A stretch of 64,000 bases of DNA from Pezizomycotina sp. ARF18 (Eukaryota; Ascomycota), in NCBI GenBank assembly GCA_002224055.1, contig AZLU01000051.1, positions 1 through 64,000 of the forward strand, read 5' to 3'. Positions 23,722 to 35,380 of this stretch are shown piece by piece. Position numbers and translations under genes: made by a program. Numbering within the stretch: the stretch's first letter is position 1; every line of letters begins with the position of its first letter. The notes beneath the pieces were generated by a model that made no database searches, was not told the DNA's origin, and was given only the letters and a program-made list of their open reading frames with translations.

Positions 23722-24397
23722 AGTGAGGGGAAATGACGGCGTGGCGTAGGGAATTTTGTATTTATGAACTGCTGATGAAAGCTGACTGGGTTGAAATGCG
23801 TAGTAATCGGCGGTATCTACGCATTCCAGTTGGTGGACGAATTTTTGTATATGAATCCTACTATCTTAAGACAAGAGTTTACGGATCAATAAGACTCCTT
23901 TAGCAGGGGATACGTAAGTATCCTCGCGCTGATCTCACAAGTTCCATGAGCCTCATAATATATCCTACATAGTCTATAAAACGTGCGGTTCCGTTATACA
24001 CGTAGCCACCTACCTATAGAGAAGTCTTATGAGTTTTCTAGATCGATCTGGTTTCGAGACTTTATCGCGACGAGCTGTCGCGAAGGGGTATATTACACTA
24101 CCCCACTAGCTCGAAGCGAGAAATTTAATCACACCCTGCAAGGCACCCCAACAAGCTTTTTGAGCCTCGTTCCCCTCCCCTCCCATTGGGCCATCGGGAA
24201 TTGGACGAGGCTTTTCAGACTGCGGGGCAGCGGGCTGAAACTCGTCGGGCTATAATTCAGGAGCTTCATATTCCAAATTTATACACTTGTGAATAAGGGC
24301 CGGGCGTTATAAAAGGATATCGACGCCCGCTTGGAAGCCCAAGATCTGCTCGTTCGCATGAACTTGATCTAAGTCTCTATATAGATAAACAAAGAAT
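23722..24397. other. Intergenic, no gene seen
   Basis: This 0.7-kb stretch separates two plus-strand genes. One reading frame at 23983-24255 is open, but it shows nothing recognisable and does not join convincingly to the next gene. Confidence 0.45.
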
Positions 24398-25569
24398 ATG
24401 TCTCTTTCCAGTACCCTCGAGAAACAACGGCAGCTGATGCTCTCAGAGCCGATTACCAACCTGATAGAGCTGCGCTATCTTCGTATCCTCCCTTTACGCC
24501 CCGGGAACGTAATCGCTGGCTACTCGTTGCGCTTTCTGTTATAGTTGATTCGTATACTCGCGCTTAGAAAGGAGAGTGAACACCAAATCGCCAGAGACTC
24601 TAGATTTACCGGGACCGAACGGTATAGACTACGAAGATCGGGAGAAGCCTCGCGCGGGTACAAACGAAGCCCACCGCCACGTCACTTCCGAAAAGCTCCT
24701 ACTGCTAGATCCCAATGTCATCGGTGCACTTATTTATCCCGTCATAGCCGCCGCGGACGTCATTTACCGACGACATAAATTGGCCAGCGGCGTGGTGCCT
24801 GCACTAGACGATGTACTGCTATGATCGCACCGGCCGTAGTGTGTCAGCGCGGCGCCAGCTTCATATTAGTCTGCTTCCTCGCGTGCGCTGCGCTCGAGTC
24901 GATCGCCCCACCGCCGGTCGTCGGCACGGCGCGTTTAAACCCGATGACGTGGATCGCATGTCGCTCGACCAAAGCCTCTTCACCGGACCAGTGAACCTAC
25001 GAAACTGGGCACTCTTCCTCGTTGCTGCGTTCTTAAAAGTCGCAGAGCGAGTATCACCTTGCGAGTATCCCTGTACGCTATAATCCGTACGGCGGCCAGC
25101 GACGCCGGCGTTCGATTATAGACGCGAAGAGAGCGCACGCACCGAGCGAATTCCCGAACGAAGTCAATACAAATATATTCCGCCCGCAGCTACTGTGTCC
25201 GTTATCTTTCGCCTTCGGAGCGCCGTATATTTACTTGGGACTTTTAGCGATAGCGGTCGGTATCATTGCGTACAGGCCCGCGGACCTAGTTTTAAGCATT
25301 CGATCGGTTACCAAGAGAACCGGTTTGATTCGTGGAACAGCTATTACGGCATGCCGAAGAAGAGTTCAGAAGTATTGAAGACGGTCGCGCTAAACACTGT
25401 GATCGGGTTACTTACGTTCGCGGCGCTGTGCGACGCGTTGTTGGGCGTTGTGACGCTGTTCGTGGTGCTAATTTTGGGGGATGCTTTGCCCATGGTCGGC
25501 GGGGTAAAAATCTCCGACCTTGATCAGGTGGTCGCGATTGCAGTGGGATTGTTTTCTTTGGTAATATAG
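24398..25569 (+). CDS. Polytopic membrane protein of unknown family
   Basis: Starting from the ATG at 24398 (MSLSSTLEKQRQLMLSEP), the coding frame can be followed to a TAG at 25567-25569 through about seven one-base shifts, each but one in the missing-base direction. I see roughly six hydrophobic segments: NRWLLVALSVIVDS; NVIGALIYPVIAAADV; MIAPAVVCQRGASFILVCFL; WALFLVAAFLKVAERV; YIYLGLLAIAVGIIA; and a long C-terminal pair with VIGLLTFAALCDALLGVV and FVVLILGDALPMVGG. A basic loop (GGQRRRRS) precedes the fifth. No intron is needed, and the product would be about 385 residues. The consistency of the frame chain and the GC-rich third positions argue that this is a real gene. Transport or scaffolding are possible roles but would be guesses. 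Confidence 0.55.
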
Positions 25570-28436
25570 TTCGTACGCATGCGTTCTTGAGAATAGAAAC
25601 TGAAGGAGAATTGGAGCTGGAGAAGCGAGAACGAGAGGACGACAAAAGAGAGAGGAGTATTAATGCAATGCTTGGATTGTACTAGCCACTTCAATGTAGA
25701 TACATTTATATGTAAATAAGATCCTTTTTAAACTTCATGTCATCATCTTGCCAGCTTGATGTAACGTGTGTGACATGATAACTTGAGAAATATTGGACCA
25801 TGCATGATCTGCTAGCTAGAGAATACTTTGTCGCACAAATCCAGGAGTCGCGATGAGCGATTCCCATATATCAAGGTCCTTCCTCCAGAATTCTGTCAGG
25901 ACGATTGAACATTTCGCTATTCTCAGGCTTAGGCTCAATATTAAATCATACTAGTCTTCATTTTATATCACTGTCGCTTTCTCGTCCAATATGAAGTCTT
26001 CAATTCCAAACCCTTTCATTGTTTATAGTTGTTGCGATCCCTTCGGCTATTGCGGTGCCATATCCAGCCCTATATCGAAGCCAGTTCCAACACAGTAACT
26101 TGCAACGGTCACGGTATGGGAACAATATTGGTTTAGTATCTATACAGACTTTCTTGAGGTTCATTTTCTATTAGATACCGAAAGCTAATTATATATCCTC
26201 TCAAACGCGGAGTACTAGGCGTATGCGAAGAAAATCACCAACGTCTCCGTCGAGCGGCACTCTGTAATTAAAGCGGGAAATGCGACAAGTTCCACACTCT
26301 AGACTGTCGGCTGAAATGAGTCAGTGGCCAATTAAACCTCCGTCATAAAGTTCTATGTAATATAGTTGTCTAATCTGCTCCTCTCGTTTCGTCTCGTAGG
26401 CGAGTGTGGATGGTGGTTGACGGGTAAAGTCTGCTGCCTACCGGGCCACTGTTTTGAGGGATACATCTGCGCTCAATCGCTGCACCTGTGTGGTATCGAT
26501 AGGTCAGAAAAGGTCTTAACGTTTACTACATCGAGGGAACTCCAGAATATGGATATATCACGTAGTCCGAAAGCTATTACCGCGGATTGAAATCTCGAGA
26601 ATTGCATCATAAATTAATGAACCAATTTAAATATCTTTAGCGCACCTCCAAAGCTGGCACACGAACTAATCAGTGTCTTTTCTCGTACCTCCTGGTTGTA
26701 AGCACACCTGCGACGTGCATCTACCTCCCGCAATTCACAGTGTAATGATTTTTTTTTCTTTATGACGCCGGAAGTTTTGTCGGAGGCCAGCTCTATATAC
26801 AACAGTAGAATACATCTGCAACGTACTTTTTCTAGTTTTTAAATATTGACTTTTCGGCAGTTCTTTCTACAATGTAAAAGATCATCATACAAATAATAAC
26901 AGAAGAGGCCAAGTAAAGGAGAATAAATGTATTCCAAACGACTCCCGGAACACTGATTCCTTAACCTCCGATGATACGCCTTCCGTACGTACATCGACCT
27001 GTTACCATTGTACGAATTTTAGAAGAGCCGGCGCATGTATATAGATAAGAAGCAACTAATTTCCATATTTCGAAGTTATAGACCGAAATAGTATTGGCAA
27101 AATGAGAGATGTGGTGGTTTCTAAATCGCCGAGGTCGTTGAATGACCGCAAATCGAATAACGATTGAATCGGCATTTATTTCATGCCGTCTCGATGAGAT
27201 GATAGAGGTTCGCGCGAAACTCAGAGATTGTTTTGTATTCGAAGGAGGTAGTTGGATTTTAAGCCTTGATGGAGACGTTATAGCTGGGCTTTAATTAGCA
27301 GCACCCAGCGCCGTAATTTCGCGATTCTCTGCGACGATGAAATGAAGTCAGAAAGGTATCTCGACTCCATGTGGCCCATTGTATTTGCAATAATCTTGGA
27401 GGAAAACCGCCGAAGGATCGCTCTCGATCTGGCGCTCAATAACCGCAGTAGCCGTATACGGGCGCGTCTTAAGAGCGTATGGTGATGTATCTTGAAGATC
27501 AACCTCCTAAGGGCGTAGAAGGCCGGAAGATGGGGAAGAGGCGAACTGATCGATATATAGCCATCAGTTTTTGATATATAAGAATGGTAAATCAGTTGGG
27601 ATCCGGATTAATTAGAGTTTTCGTTTCGAGTTTGTTTCGTTTCTTGGTGTTTGAATTGCTGAGGCTATAAAATCAGCAAGTTGTGGATGGGGTTGCGACG
27701 AATTTATATGACTATAATGGGTGTGGCGTGACACGAAAACATCGGAAGAATATAAAGTCTCGAGACGATCAATCACTAGCGGATCACCACTCCGATCTAT
27801 CGCCGTCACTACTGCCAATACATTATCAAATTATATTCACGATACAATAATATCATTACCTAGAAATAATCCGGGTTTGATATGGTCTAAATACTTACCT
27901 TCGAAGCTTAAAAATATAATTACAGAGCTTGTCATGGGCATCTCGCTACGTATCCGTCGTATACTACACTTCAAGCCGCCCTTAAGGCGGTCCGAACAAC
28001 TATATAGCGCTGTCACAAGAAATCCGAGTCGAATGGGAAATGGTCAGATTAGATAGCTTCTTTCGATATCCATTTAGAAGCTCGAGATCATCTTCAATAT
28101 AGGTTTAGAGACGTTCCCGAGATTCAAAACCTGATTATGGAGTCTCGCGCTACACATGCGACGGAAATTCGATCCTCCGAAAATACCTACTGCACGCATA
28201 ATGCACCGTACTCAGCGCTGTCAGATTATTTGACTCATAAGAAATACGTCTACCATATCTCCAACATCCCGAACCGCAAACTGTTCAGCACTCAAGCAAT
28301 TGACACCTTAAAGCTGTAGTTTAAACACTCGTCGACAGCTATCTCAATCGCTTCACACCCTTCGCACATCGCTCCTCTCTCTCGCTTCTCTCTCGCTCTC
28401 TCCTTGCACCCGCGTACCCGCTACAACCCACCCGCC
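25570..28436. other. Intergenic, no gene seen
   Basis: This is a 2.9-kb AT-rich stretch with only short frames. The last 100 bases (about 28350-28436) turn pyrimidine-rich (CTCTC repeats) and probably form the riboflavin kinase promoter and leader. Confidence 0.5.
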
Positions 28437-29125
28437 ATGCGCCCAACGAGCCCCGCTCCGACCGCCGGCCCAGACGCCGGCCCCGAAGCGCCTTACCCAA
28501 TCCTCCTCCGCGGACCCGTCATCAAGGGCTTCGGCCGCGGCTCGAAGGACTCGTATCCCACCGCAATACCCGCGACAACCTCCGCGACGCTCGAAAGCGG
28601 CATCTACTACGGCTACGCAGGCTCGAACTAACCGCGGAATCCTGCGGGCTGTCATCGGAGAAAGAGCGCGAAGCGAAGACGGACGGGACAGGTAGGAGGG
28701 GTAGCAGCAGCGTCGAGGGAAAGGGTACGGGGAAGGGCGTCGTGCTGCGATGGTTATGAGCGTTGGGTGGAACCCGTTCTACAAGAACGAAGTTCGGAGT
28801 GTGGTAAGTTAGCGCTTTCTGAGTCACGGTGAATTTCACAGAGGAGAAAGTTCGATGCTGAGAGGAGGATTCTAGAAATTCACATAATGCACCAATTCCC
28901 ACGGACTTTTACGGCACGCAGATGACGGCGCTTGTGCTTGGTTACATACGGCCGGAGTTCGACTACATCTCCAAGGAAGCGCTCATCGAAGATATCAACA
29001 CGGACATCAGCGTCGCCTTCAAGTCGCTAGAAAGGGAGGCGTACAAAAAATTCGAATCGGATAAAAGGTTAATAGATTTCAGCAGTAGTCTTGCGGAGCA
29101 GCGTGAGAACGGAGAGTTCTATTAG
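28437..29125 (+). CDS. FMN1: Riboflavin kinase (frameshifted)
   Basis: Riboflavin kinase transfers phosphate from ATP to riboflavin to make FMN, the precursor of FAD. The N-terminus after the ATG at 28437 (context CCGCCATGC) is Pro/Ala-rich and leads to [20 protein letters not shown], the conserved nucleotide-binding start, whose expected GIPTAN block is present but garbled. It continues with [10 protein letters not shown], then [43 protein letters not shown] and [14 protein letters not shown], all in the family order. One intron fits 28804-28875 (72 bp). At least four or five single bases appear to be missing: in the GIPTAN block, before LELTAE, at CTG(C)CGATGG, near the intron donor, and at CCC(.)ACGGAC. 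The TAG lies at 29123-29125. With these restored the length (about 215 residues) is normal for fungal FMN1. The gene is essential in yeast, so loss would be surprising. Confidence 0.9.
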
Positions 29126-32100
29126 ACCGGATTTAGACCAAAGAAGGCACATCCGTCTCGCTATCTAGATCTGGGTTGAAGAAATGTCTATATATAGATT
29201 TATAGAATATTAGTAGATACGCTACATGATATATAAAACTAAGGTTTTCCTTCGAAAGCTACGTCATGCTACCAGCACATAGATGAAATATTTGGCCACC
29301 AAAGCTTTGGATTCCGCAGTTGTTAATTGTTTCGCCCATTGAATTTACCGTGTAGCTTTTGATTTATTCGTCTGCTACTATACTTAGTAGCTCCATACTT
29401 GCTGTTCCAATGCTATGTGATCTCCTTTATTAACAACTCATGGTCATGATTATCCCGCAGCAGCTCTTTCAATTCATGAAGGCTACTGCAAGGCCTGGCA
29501 TGTATTTAATATTAACAGGAACAGCTTCCCCGTAGATCCTCCTTACACAATAACAGCTACTCCTATTATGTATTGTTCCTTACAACCCCAAGCGATGGCC
29601 TCAATAAAAACTCGTTGCTATAGATAGAGGAATACATTCCCCTCCTTGAATGCGTTCGTAATTGTATGGAGGGATTTTCGCTCTGTAGAAGAAAAGGAAC
29701 TTCTTATTTATCGTGAAATGATTGGATTCTGATATGACATGGTACATTCTCCCGACACTTCTCATCGAATATCTACCTACGTTATTTCTCGTACAGCTCA
29801 AGGACACATACTTTATGCCAGGGAACTGCAAGTACTTGAGAATCCTACGAAAACTACACCAAGTTTTGCACGCATTGTGAAGATCATCCGGGTCCGCTTA
29901 CAGGGGGTAATACAAGATTTCGGTACTATAAACGACTTTAATATCAGGTTCAATACAACACGCCGATATTAATAGCTTTATCCATTGGAAAAATGCCGCT
30001 ACCGCAAGTAATATCTCGATTACATACTTTATCCCGAATGAAATATAGCCCTCTTGGTTCATGATCGAAGTTGCAATGTCTTTACTGTCTTTCTGTACGT
30101 CCAAGTACTAAGACGGGTTCTCTTTTTTAATCTGGGGTATCAGGTGGCTCTTGGATTTTCGATGAAATATAGTAACGCGACTTTATATTTACTACGGTTG
30201 ATTATTTTAGGGTTATTATATCTGCTCCTCGATTCTAGCTCGATATGAGCCACCTGTGTCTTTGATTTTCGAAATTATGTGGAATCCTCGGAGGCCATCG
30301 CATCCTGAATATGTCACCTTATCTGCTTTACGAAGATGCACCACATAAAGCTCTCTTCTGCGTCTTGCAAGAAGAAAGAATTTGGTAATACATAGTTATG
30401 AAAAGTAACTGCGACCTCATAGATACATCATCTTCGATTTGAGGATGTCCGTTCGATCGAATAACCAACTATCGATAGTAAATACTTCAATTTGCAACGC
30501 CCGTGGGACGCATGTAAAACTGTCCCAAAAAAAACCATTTATCCTCCTTGAACGTGAATTTGTTAATGTAAAATACCAGGAGGTTTCTTAAGGCGGTAAT
30601 CCTGTTTTACAGTACGGACTATGGGCCGGGGTTTATCCCACGCCTTATGTCCGACTAGTAGCTGTACAGATCGGTATCCTTAGCTTTCATAGCCAATTAT
30701 ACGCTGGTGATGCAATGGCTTCTTACTAACCCTATCGAAGGGTAATCGTGTGGTGGGCACGCATAATTCCGATTATTATTTTTGGATATCCTGTGGAATG
30801 GCTATCTTGAAAAATATATTCCGAAATCACAACCTGTTCGGGTTGCAGGGAAATCATACCACAATACACGTGATGACGGCACTAATGGGAAATATGAAGG
30901 ACATGCTCTTCTTTCGACGTGATACCTCGGAAGCATTTATTCGTTGCGCTTGCTCCATCTCTGGTCAATGACAAAAACCGTTTACCTCCCGCAATTCCCA
31001 TGGAAAATGCCCTTTCAGTATGGTATCCCACGGTGCATGATTAGTTCTATAATGGCCAAGTCGGCTTATACTGGGTAATCGATAAAAGTTTCCGAAGGCT
31101 GTTAGGAACAACCGCGCCCGGCCCGCCCGAATTCTAGTACCCATCTTTGACGTCCTATTTTCTGGCATAGTGAGCTCGTTAAGAGCGTGCGCGCTACGAT
31201 GAGGAACTCCTGTTGCAAACTCTTTCATCTTTATAGAATAAAAAAAAAGTCCTAGAAATATCGCCCGATTAGAGTTATACTCCCTTCTTAGATAGCATAC
31301 CGGCTGAGATCGAGTTGGAGCCGTTGAAATCGGGCGTCCGATATACATCAGAGATCGTCCAAGAGTTAGCTTTTTCCATTATCAGACGCCTCGTTTTGCT
31401 AGCATAACAAGCTCCGAACTTCAAGCGAACTAACAGGCGAAATAAAGTTATGGTCTGGGTAGAAAGGGGCAGCCCGAAGGAAGGGGGAGGAGTGATACTC
31501 GGCGCAAAAATATGATACACCATTCGGCGGTGGCTTTCTTTATTAATTTAGTTATCCATGAGAAGACAATAAAGTCAAAAAATTTATTGGAGGGAGCTGT
31601 TCGTAAGACATCCACTCTATCCTATAAGAAGCGTAAAGTTTGTTGGCCAATACCACTTGTTTTAGTATGCTATGCTCTCACATTCTGGACGTATTATCTT
31701 TAGCGGTCACGGTTGTCCCTTGTCATCGGATGGCGTACTAGACTTTAATATATCGTCGGGCGTGTTCTGAGTCTGAAACGATTAACTGTCGCAAGAAGTG
31801 ATAGTAATGGCTGCGGCTACGGAAGAGTAAGGTTACTCTGTGAAGCGGTCTCTTCTCAAGGCGGGTGTATCAGAGGGCTTGGGGAGGCCTTTCCAAGTAT
31901 TCTTATCTAGAATGAAATTCTCTTCTCTCCAAGAAAATAAACCCCAATTCGTCCAGATCCGTCAATATTGATGTGTACCGTTGAGCAAAAATACCTTACT
32001 TCATTTATAGCCATCGAAGTTCACGTTTCAGGGAACATGGCACGTAGCTCCTCCGTGGAATTATGCCGCAGATGTCAAGTGAGAACAGATTTACCAGTAG

Positions 32101-35100
32101 AAAGAACCACGGTTGATATGAGGTACAGGTAGAGAGCACGGGTTACTTGACCAGATATAGGCCGACGCTATACACTTCGCTCCCTTCCACGTTTTGCTAG
32201 GTTTATGTAATGAAAAATACAGGTACCTCCTCCTATTCGAGCTTAATTTAGGAAGTTTTCTCACTGGCAGCACTTCTAAAACTTCAGTTAGAGATCTGAG
32301 TAGTATCGATATAAATACTTCCAGTGTTCATATAATCTTCCAACGCGCGAGGCCATAGACTTGCCGGACCTCACAGGTTTCGCGGATTATCGGCCTTGGG
32401 CAAATGTACTTCCGTTAATCCTATGAATCGCGAAGCCATTTCTATACCGTGGCTTGCGCTAAAGCGAACACTCCTTACCGTCCCGTTATTGGATTTAGCC
32501 TCTTAATCTTCTATCGCTAGGCACTGTCTAGGCTGATATTGGCAATGGGCATTTATGACGTGCATTTTCTACACGTCCTAACTTCCTGGACGAATAGAAT
32601 CCGTTATGATTTGCTTGATAGATAAGCATTATCGGCAAAGCCGCTGCCCAACTTATATATAAAAAAAAAAACTTTTTTTTTTTGATCGATGACCATATCA
32701 TGAGTTCGAACCGCAAGTAGAGTTTCGCTAGGAGCCTAAAAGCTTCGAGCTGCTTCGTCTCGGCTGGATTCGGTGGAGTTATACCCAATTCTTCATACCC
32801 TCTTCTTTCTCCCCTCTCCTCTTCATTATATCCCATCCACCAGTAACTCGAAGCTTGTCCGAAGCGTACTAAAGACGACGGTCACTAAGGACGGTGTCTG
32901 ATGACACTAAGAGCACTGGGAGACGTTGAATAGTAATTATATGATAAATAGCCGTCTCTAATATTACTACGTCGAGAGATCTAATACGATGAATCCCAGA
33001 TTTCCCCGAAGGAGTATTGTCAACGCAGTGTTTGCCGTAAAGTCGTCTTTTGATTATCTGGAGTGATCTTTGTCATTTACCACTTAGACATTTCCCGTAT
33101 CAAAAAAAAAAAAACAAAGTATTCTAACGTAGATATTTAGCACCGTGTGATCCCCGTCGAAGAATGGCGCGTATCTATAGCGATTCTTTCCCATCAATAT
33201 ATATTATTAACCGTGGTCGTATTTTTCGAAGGAGGTCAGATCCAGTTTTTGCAACAGTAGATAAAACTGCTTATAAGCTTATTTACTTCAAAAAAAAAAA
33301 AAGTAGCACGGCGTATATCTCAGAGGAGGCACGTTTAAAACACCAAAGCGTTTTCGGAAGTATTTGTTTTTAAAATGTATTTGTGATGATATTATGTAGC
33401 TTTTTCCGAGATATCGATAGTAACCATAACTCGGGGAGGGGGAAGAGCATCGTCGTCGTCGGTATATGATGGACCACTAGGAATGTATGTCATGATTGTC
33501 GGTTTCCTAGTGGTTCTTCCTTTTTTTTTTTTTCCCCTAAAGCCGTAAACGCTTTCTGATAAAGATGAAGCAGTGTGTTTAAAGGTCCCGGTGAAGAGTT
33601 GGTTATTTTTTCTTTTTTAATCTAATTTATTTATATTTACTATTTAAAAAGTCTGAGTATATAAAATAAATTTAATCGTTAAAATCTAGCTAAGGGGAGC
33701 CGAAGCCGTCAAAAACGCTCTTTCGTAAGTAAGTATATATTCATTACGAGGAATCCTTTCCTACATAAGCCACCGAATAACATCATTATGAATCTTAACA
33801 AGAAACTATTCTCTTCCTTGCCACTAAAAGCCAGCAAACAACCCAACCTCCTCAAACCTGTATATCGTCATGACACTCTCCAGAACCAAAAAAAAAAAAA
33901 AAGAAAAGTTTGTATCATCCATCATCCATCATTCCCTATCAACAACGCACAGTAAAAAAAAATAATCGCTCTTTGGGTTTTAATTAAGGGGTTGGTTGTA
34001 GTACCATTGAAAAGAACCGTTTAACGTTTATCAGCAACGACAACAAAGAAGGAAAAAAAAAAATTTATTTCGCTGATGGGCCCCTTTTTCTCTGTGATGT
34101 GACAAAGGGCGAAGAACGAGCAGCGATAGGCGAGCGAAAAAGTTCAAAGAGAACGATAAAGAGGGTCGTGGGAGGTAGTTAGTATATAAAGGACTCCTTA
34201 ACCCTCCTCTCTATCAGCTTTCCCTTTACTCCTTCCCTTTAAGATATACCGAGCTTTTTCTTATTACGATGGCGGAAAGCTGTGATCGTCACATCATCCT
34301 CACGCATCACACATCGATATCACCGCCAAGTTTCAAACTTACGCATGTATTGTTTTTTTTTTTTTTTTTGGTTGATACGTCGTACTATTTATTTATATAT
34401 ATTTGTTTTCCTTATACTTCTGCACCAAATGAAGGTTCCCCGGTCTCGATCGAGAAAGGGAGGAACGGATGGCCTGTTAAGAATAAAAAATATTCCTCTT
34501 TCATATTCAGCTCGGTTCCAAGCCAACGAAACGAGCAAAACAGGTAATACCTAATCAAATATCTTGGGGTAAAAAAAAAGACCAAAAACAAAAAGAGCAA
34601 ACGCGACAGGGAAGTGGTATAGTGTACGCGAAGGAAGATTGGGATCAGGGATTTAAAAAAGGGAACCAAAACAAAAAAAAAAAGAAAAAGAAAAACCCTC
34701 GTACTTGTTGATCGTATTATTTAACCAAGGAAAAGCAAAATAGAATCGAGCACTTTCTTGGGAATGGGTGTTTAAGGTACAGGGGTAGCAAGGCGGTTTG
34801 GAGCAAGGAAAAAAAAAAAAAAAAAAAATGTAAAAACATACGCGAAAAGAAACACAGATGCAACAGAGACACAGCAGAGTAAAAAAGGACGGAAAACAAC
34901 CGAACGCCGAGTAGTCCGCACAAAGCCGACAGGAAATGTATTACAACCTACAAAAAAGCCACGAGACAGCAACAGAGAGGGTAAAAAAAAGAAAGGTCGA
35001 GAACGACAGTTGAGAGATGTAGTGAGGACCCAAGCAAAAAGAAAACATCGGGAAATTGCGGAAAGTCACAAGGTCAAAAGAAAAAAACGGAACCCCGGCG

Positions 35101-35380
35101 TGTTGTTCCGGTGAGGATTTCATTTCATCCAAACCAACAAAAAAAAAAAAAAAAAAAAAAATGGTATGCATGCAAGGCGGAAAAAAAAGTGCAAAAAAAG
35201 ATGCAGGGAACAAGCGCGGAGTTGCCCGATGAGGGTCTTTTGCAGACATCACGTGACATCTAAACATAACCTCCCATTCGCGAAGCCTACGACGCCTCTT
35301 GGTAAATGAACGGGGATTATAGTGGAGACGACCGCGAAAAAATTTGTGGCCAAGGGATCCCGCATTTCAGGTGCTGGGGT
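29126..35380. other. 6.3-kb gene-free AT-rich stretch
   Basis: No coding gene is recognised. There is one possible tRNA-derived relic near 32.7 kb. Toward the right, from about 33.9 kb, A-tracts on the plus strand become frequent, including A20 at 34809-34828 and A23 at 35139-35161. This right end lies downstream of the AcuK/ERT1-type gene and should hold its 3' UTR. Confidence 0.45.
32684..32760 (-). repeat. Possible tRNA-derived relic with A11 tail
   Basis: On the minus strand a perfect B-box core (GGTTCGAACTC) is preceded by TTTAGGCTCCTAGCG, a loose A-box match, and followed after about 20 bases by an A11 run. The order head, short body and A-tail is that of a short SINE, but this single example is short and could be chance. 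Confidence 0.25.

Noticed and set aside
2332-29125. Pervasive programmed ribosomal frameshifting as the cause of the shifted frames
   Set aside because: The shifts lie at many different sequences without a common slippery site or downstream structure, and no ascomycete is known to use this on such a scale. Missing bases in the assembly explain it better.
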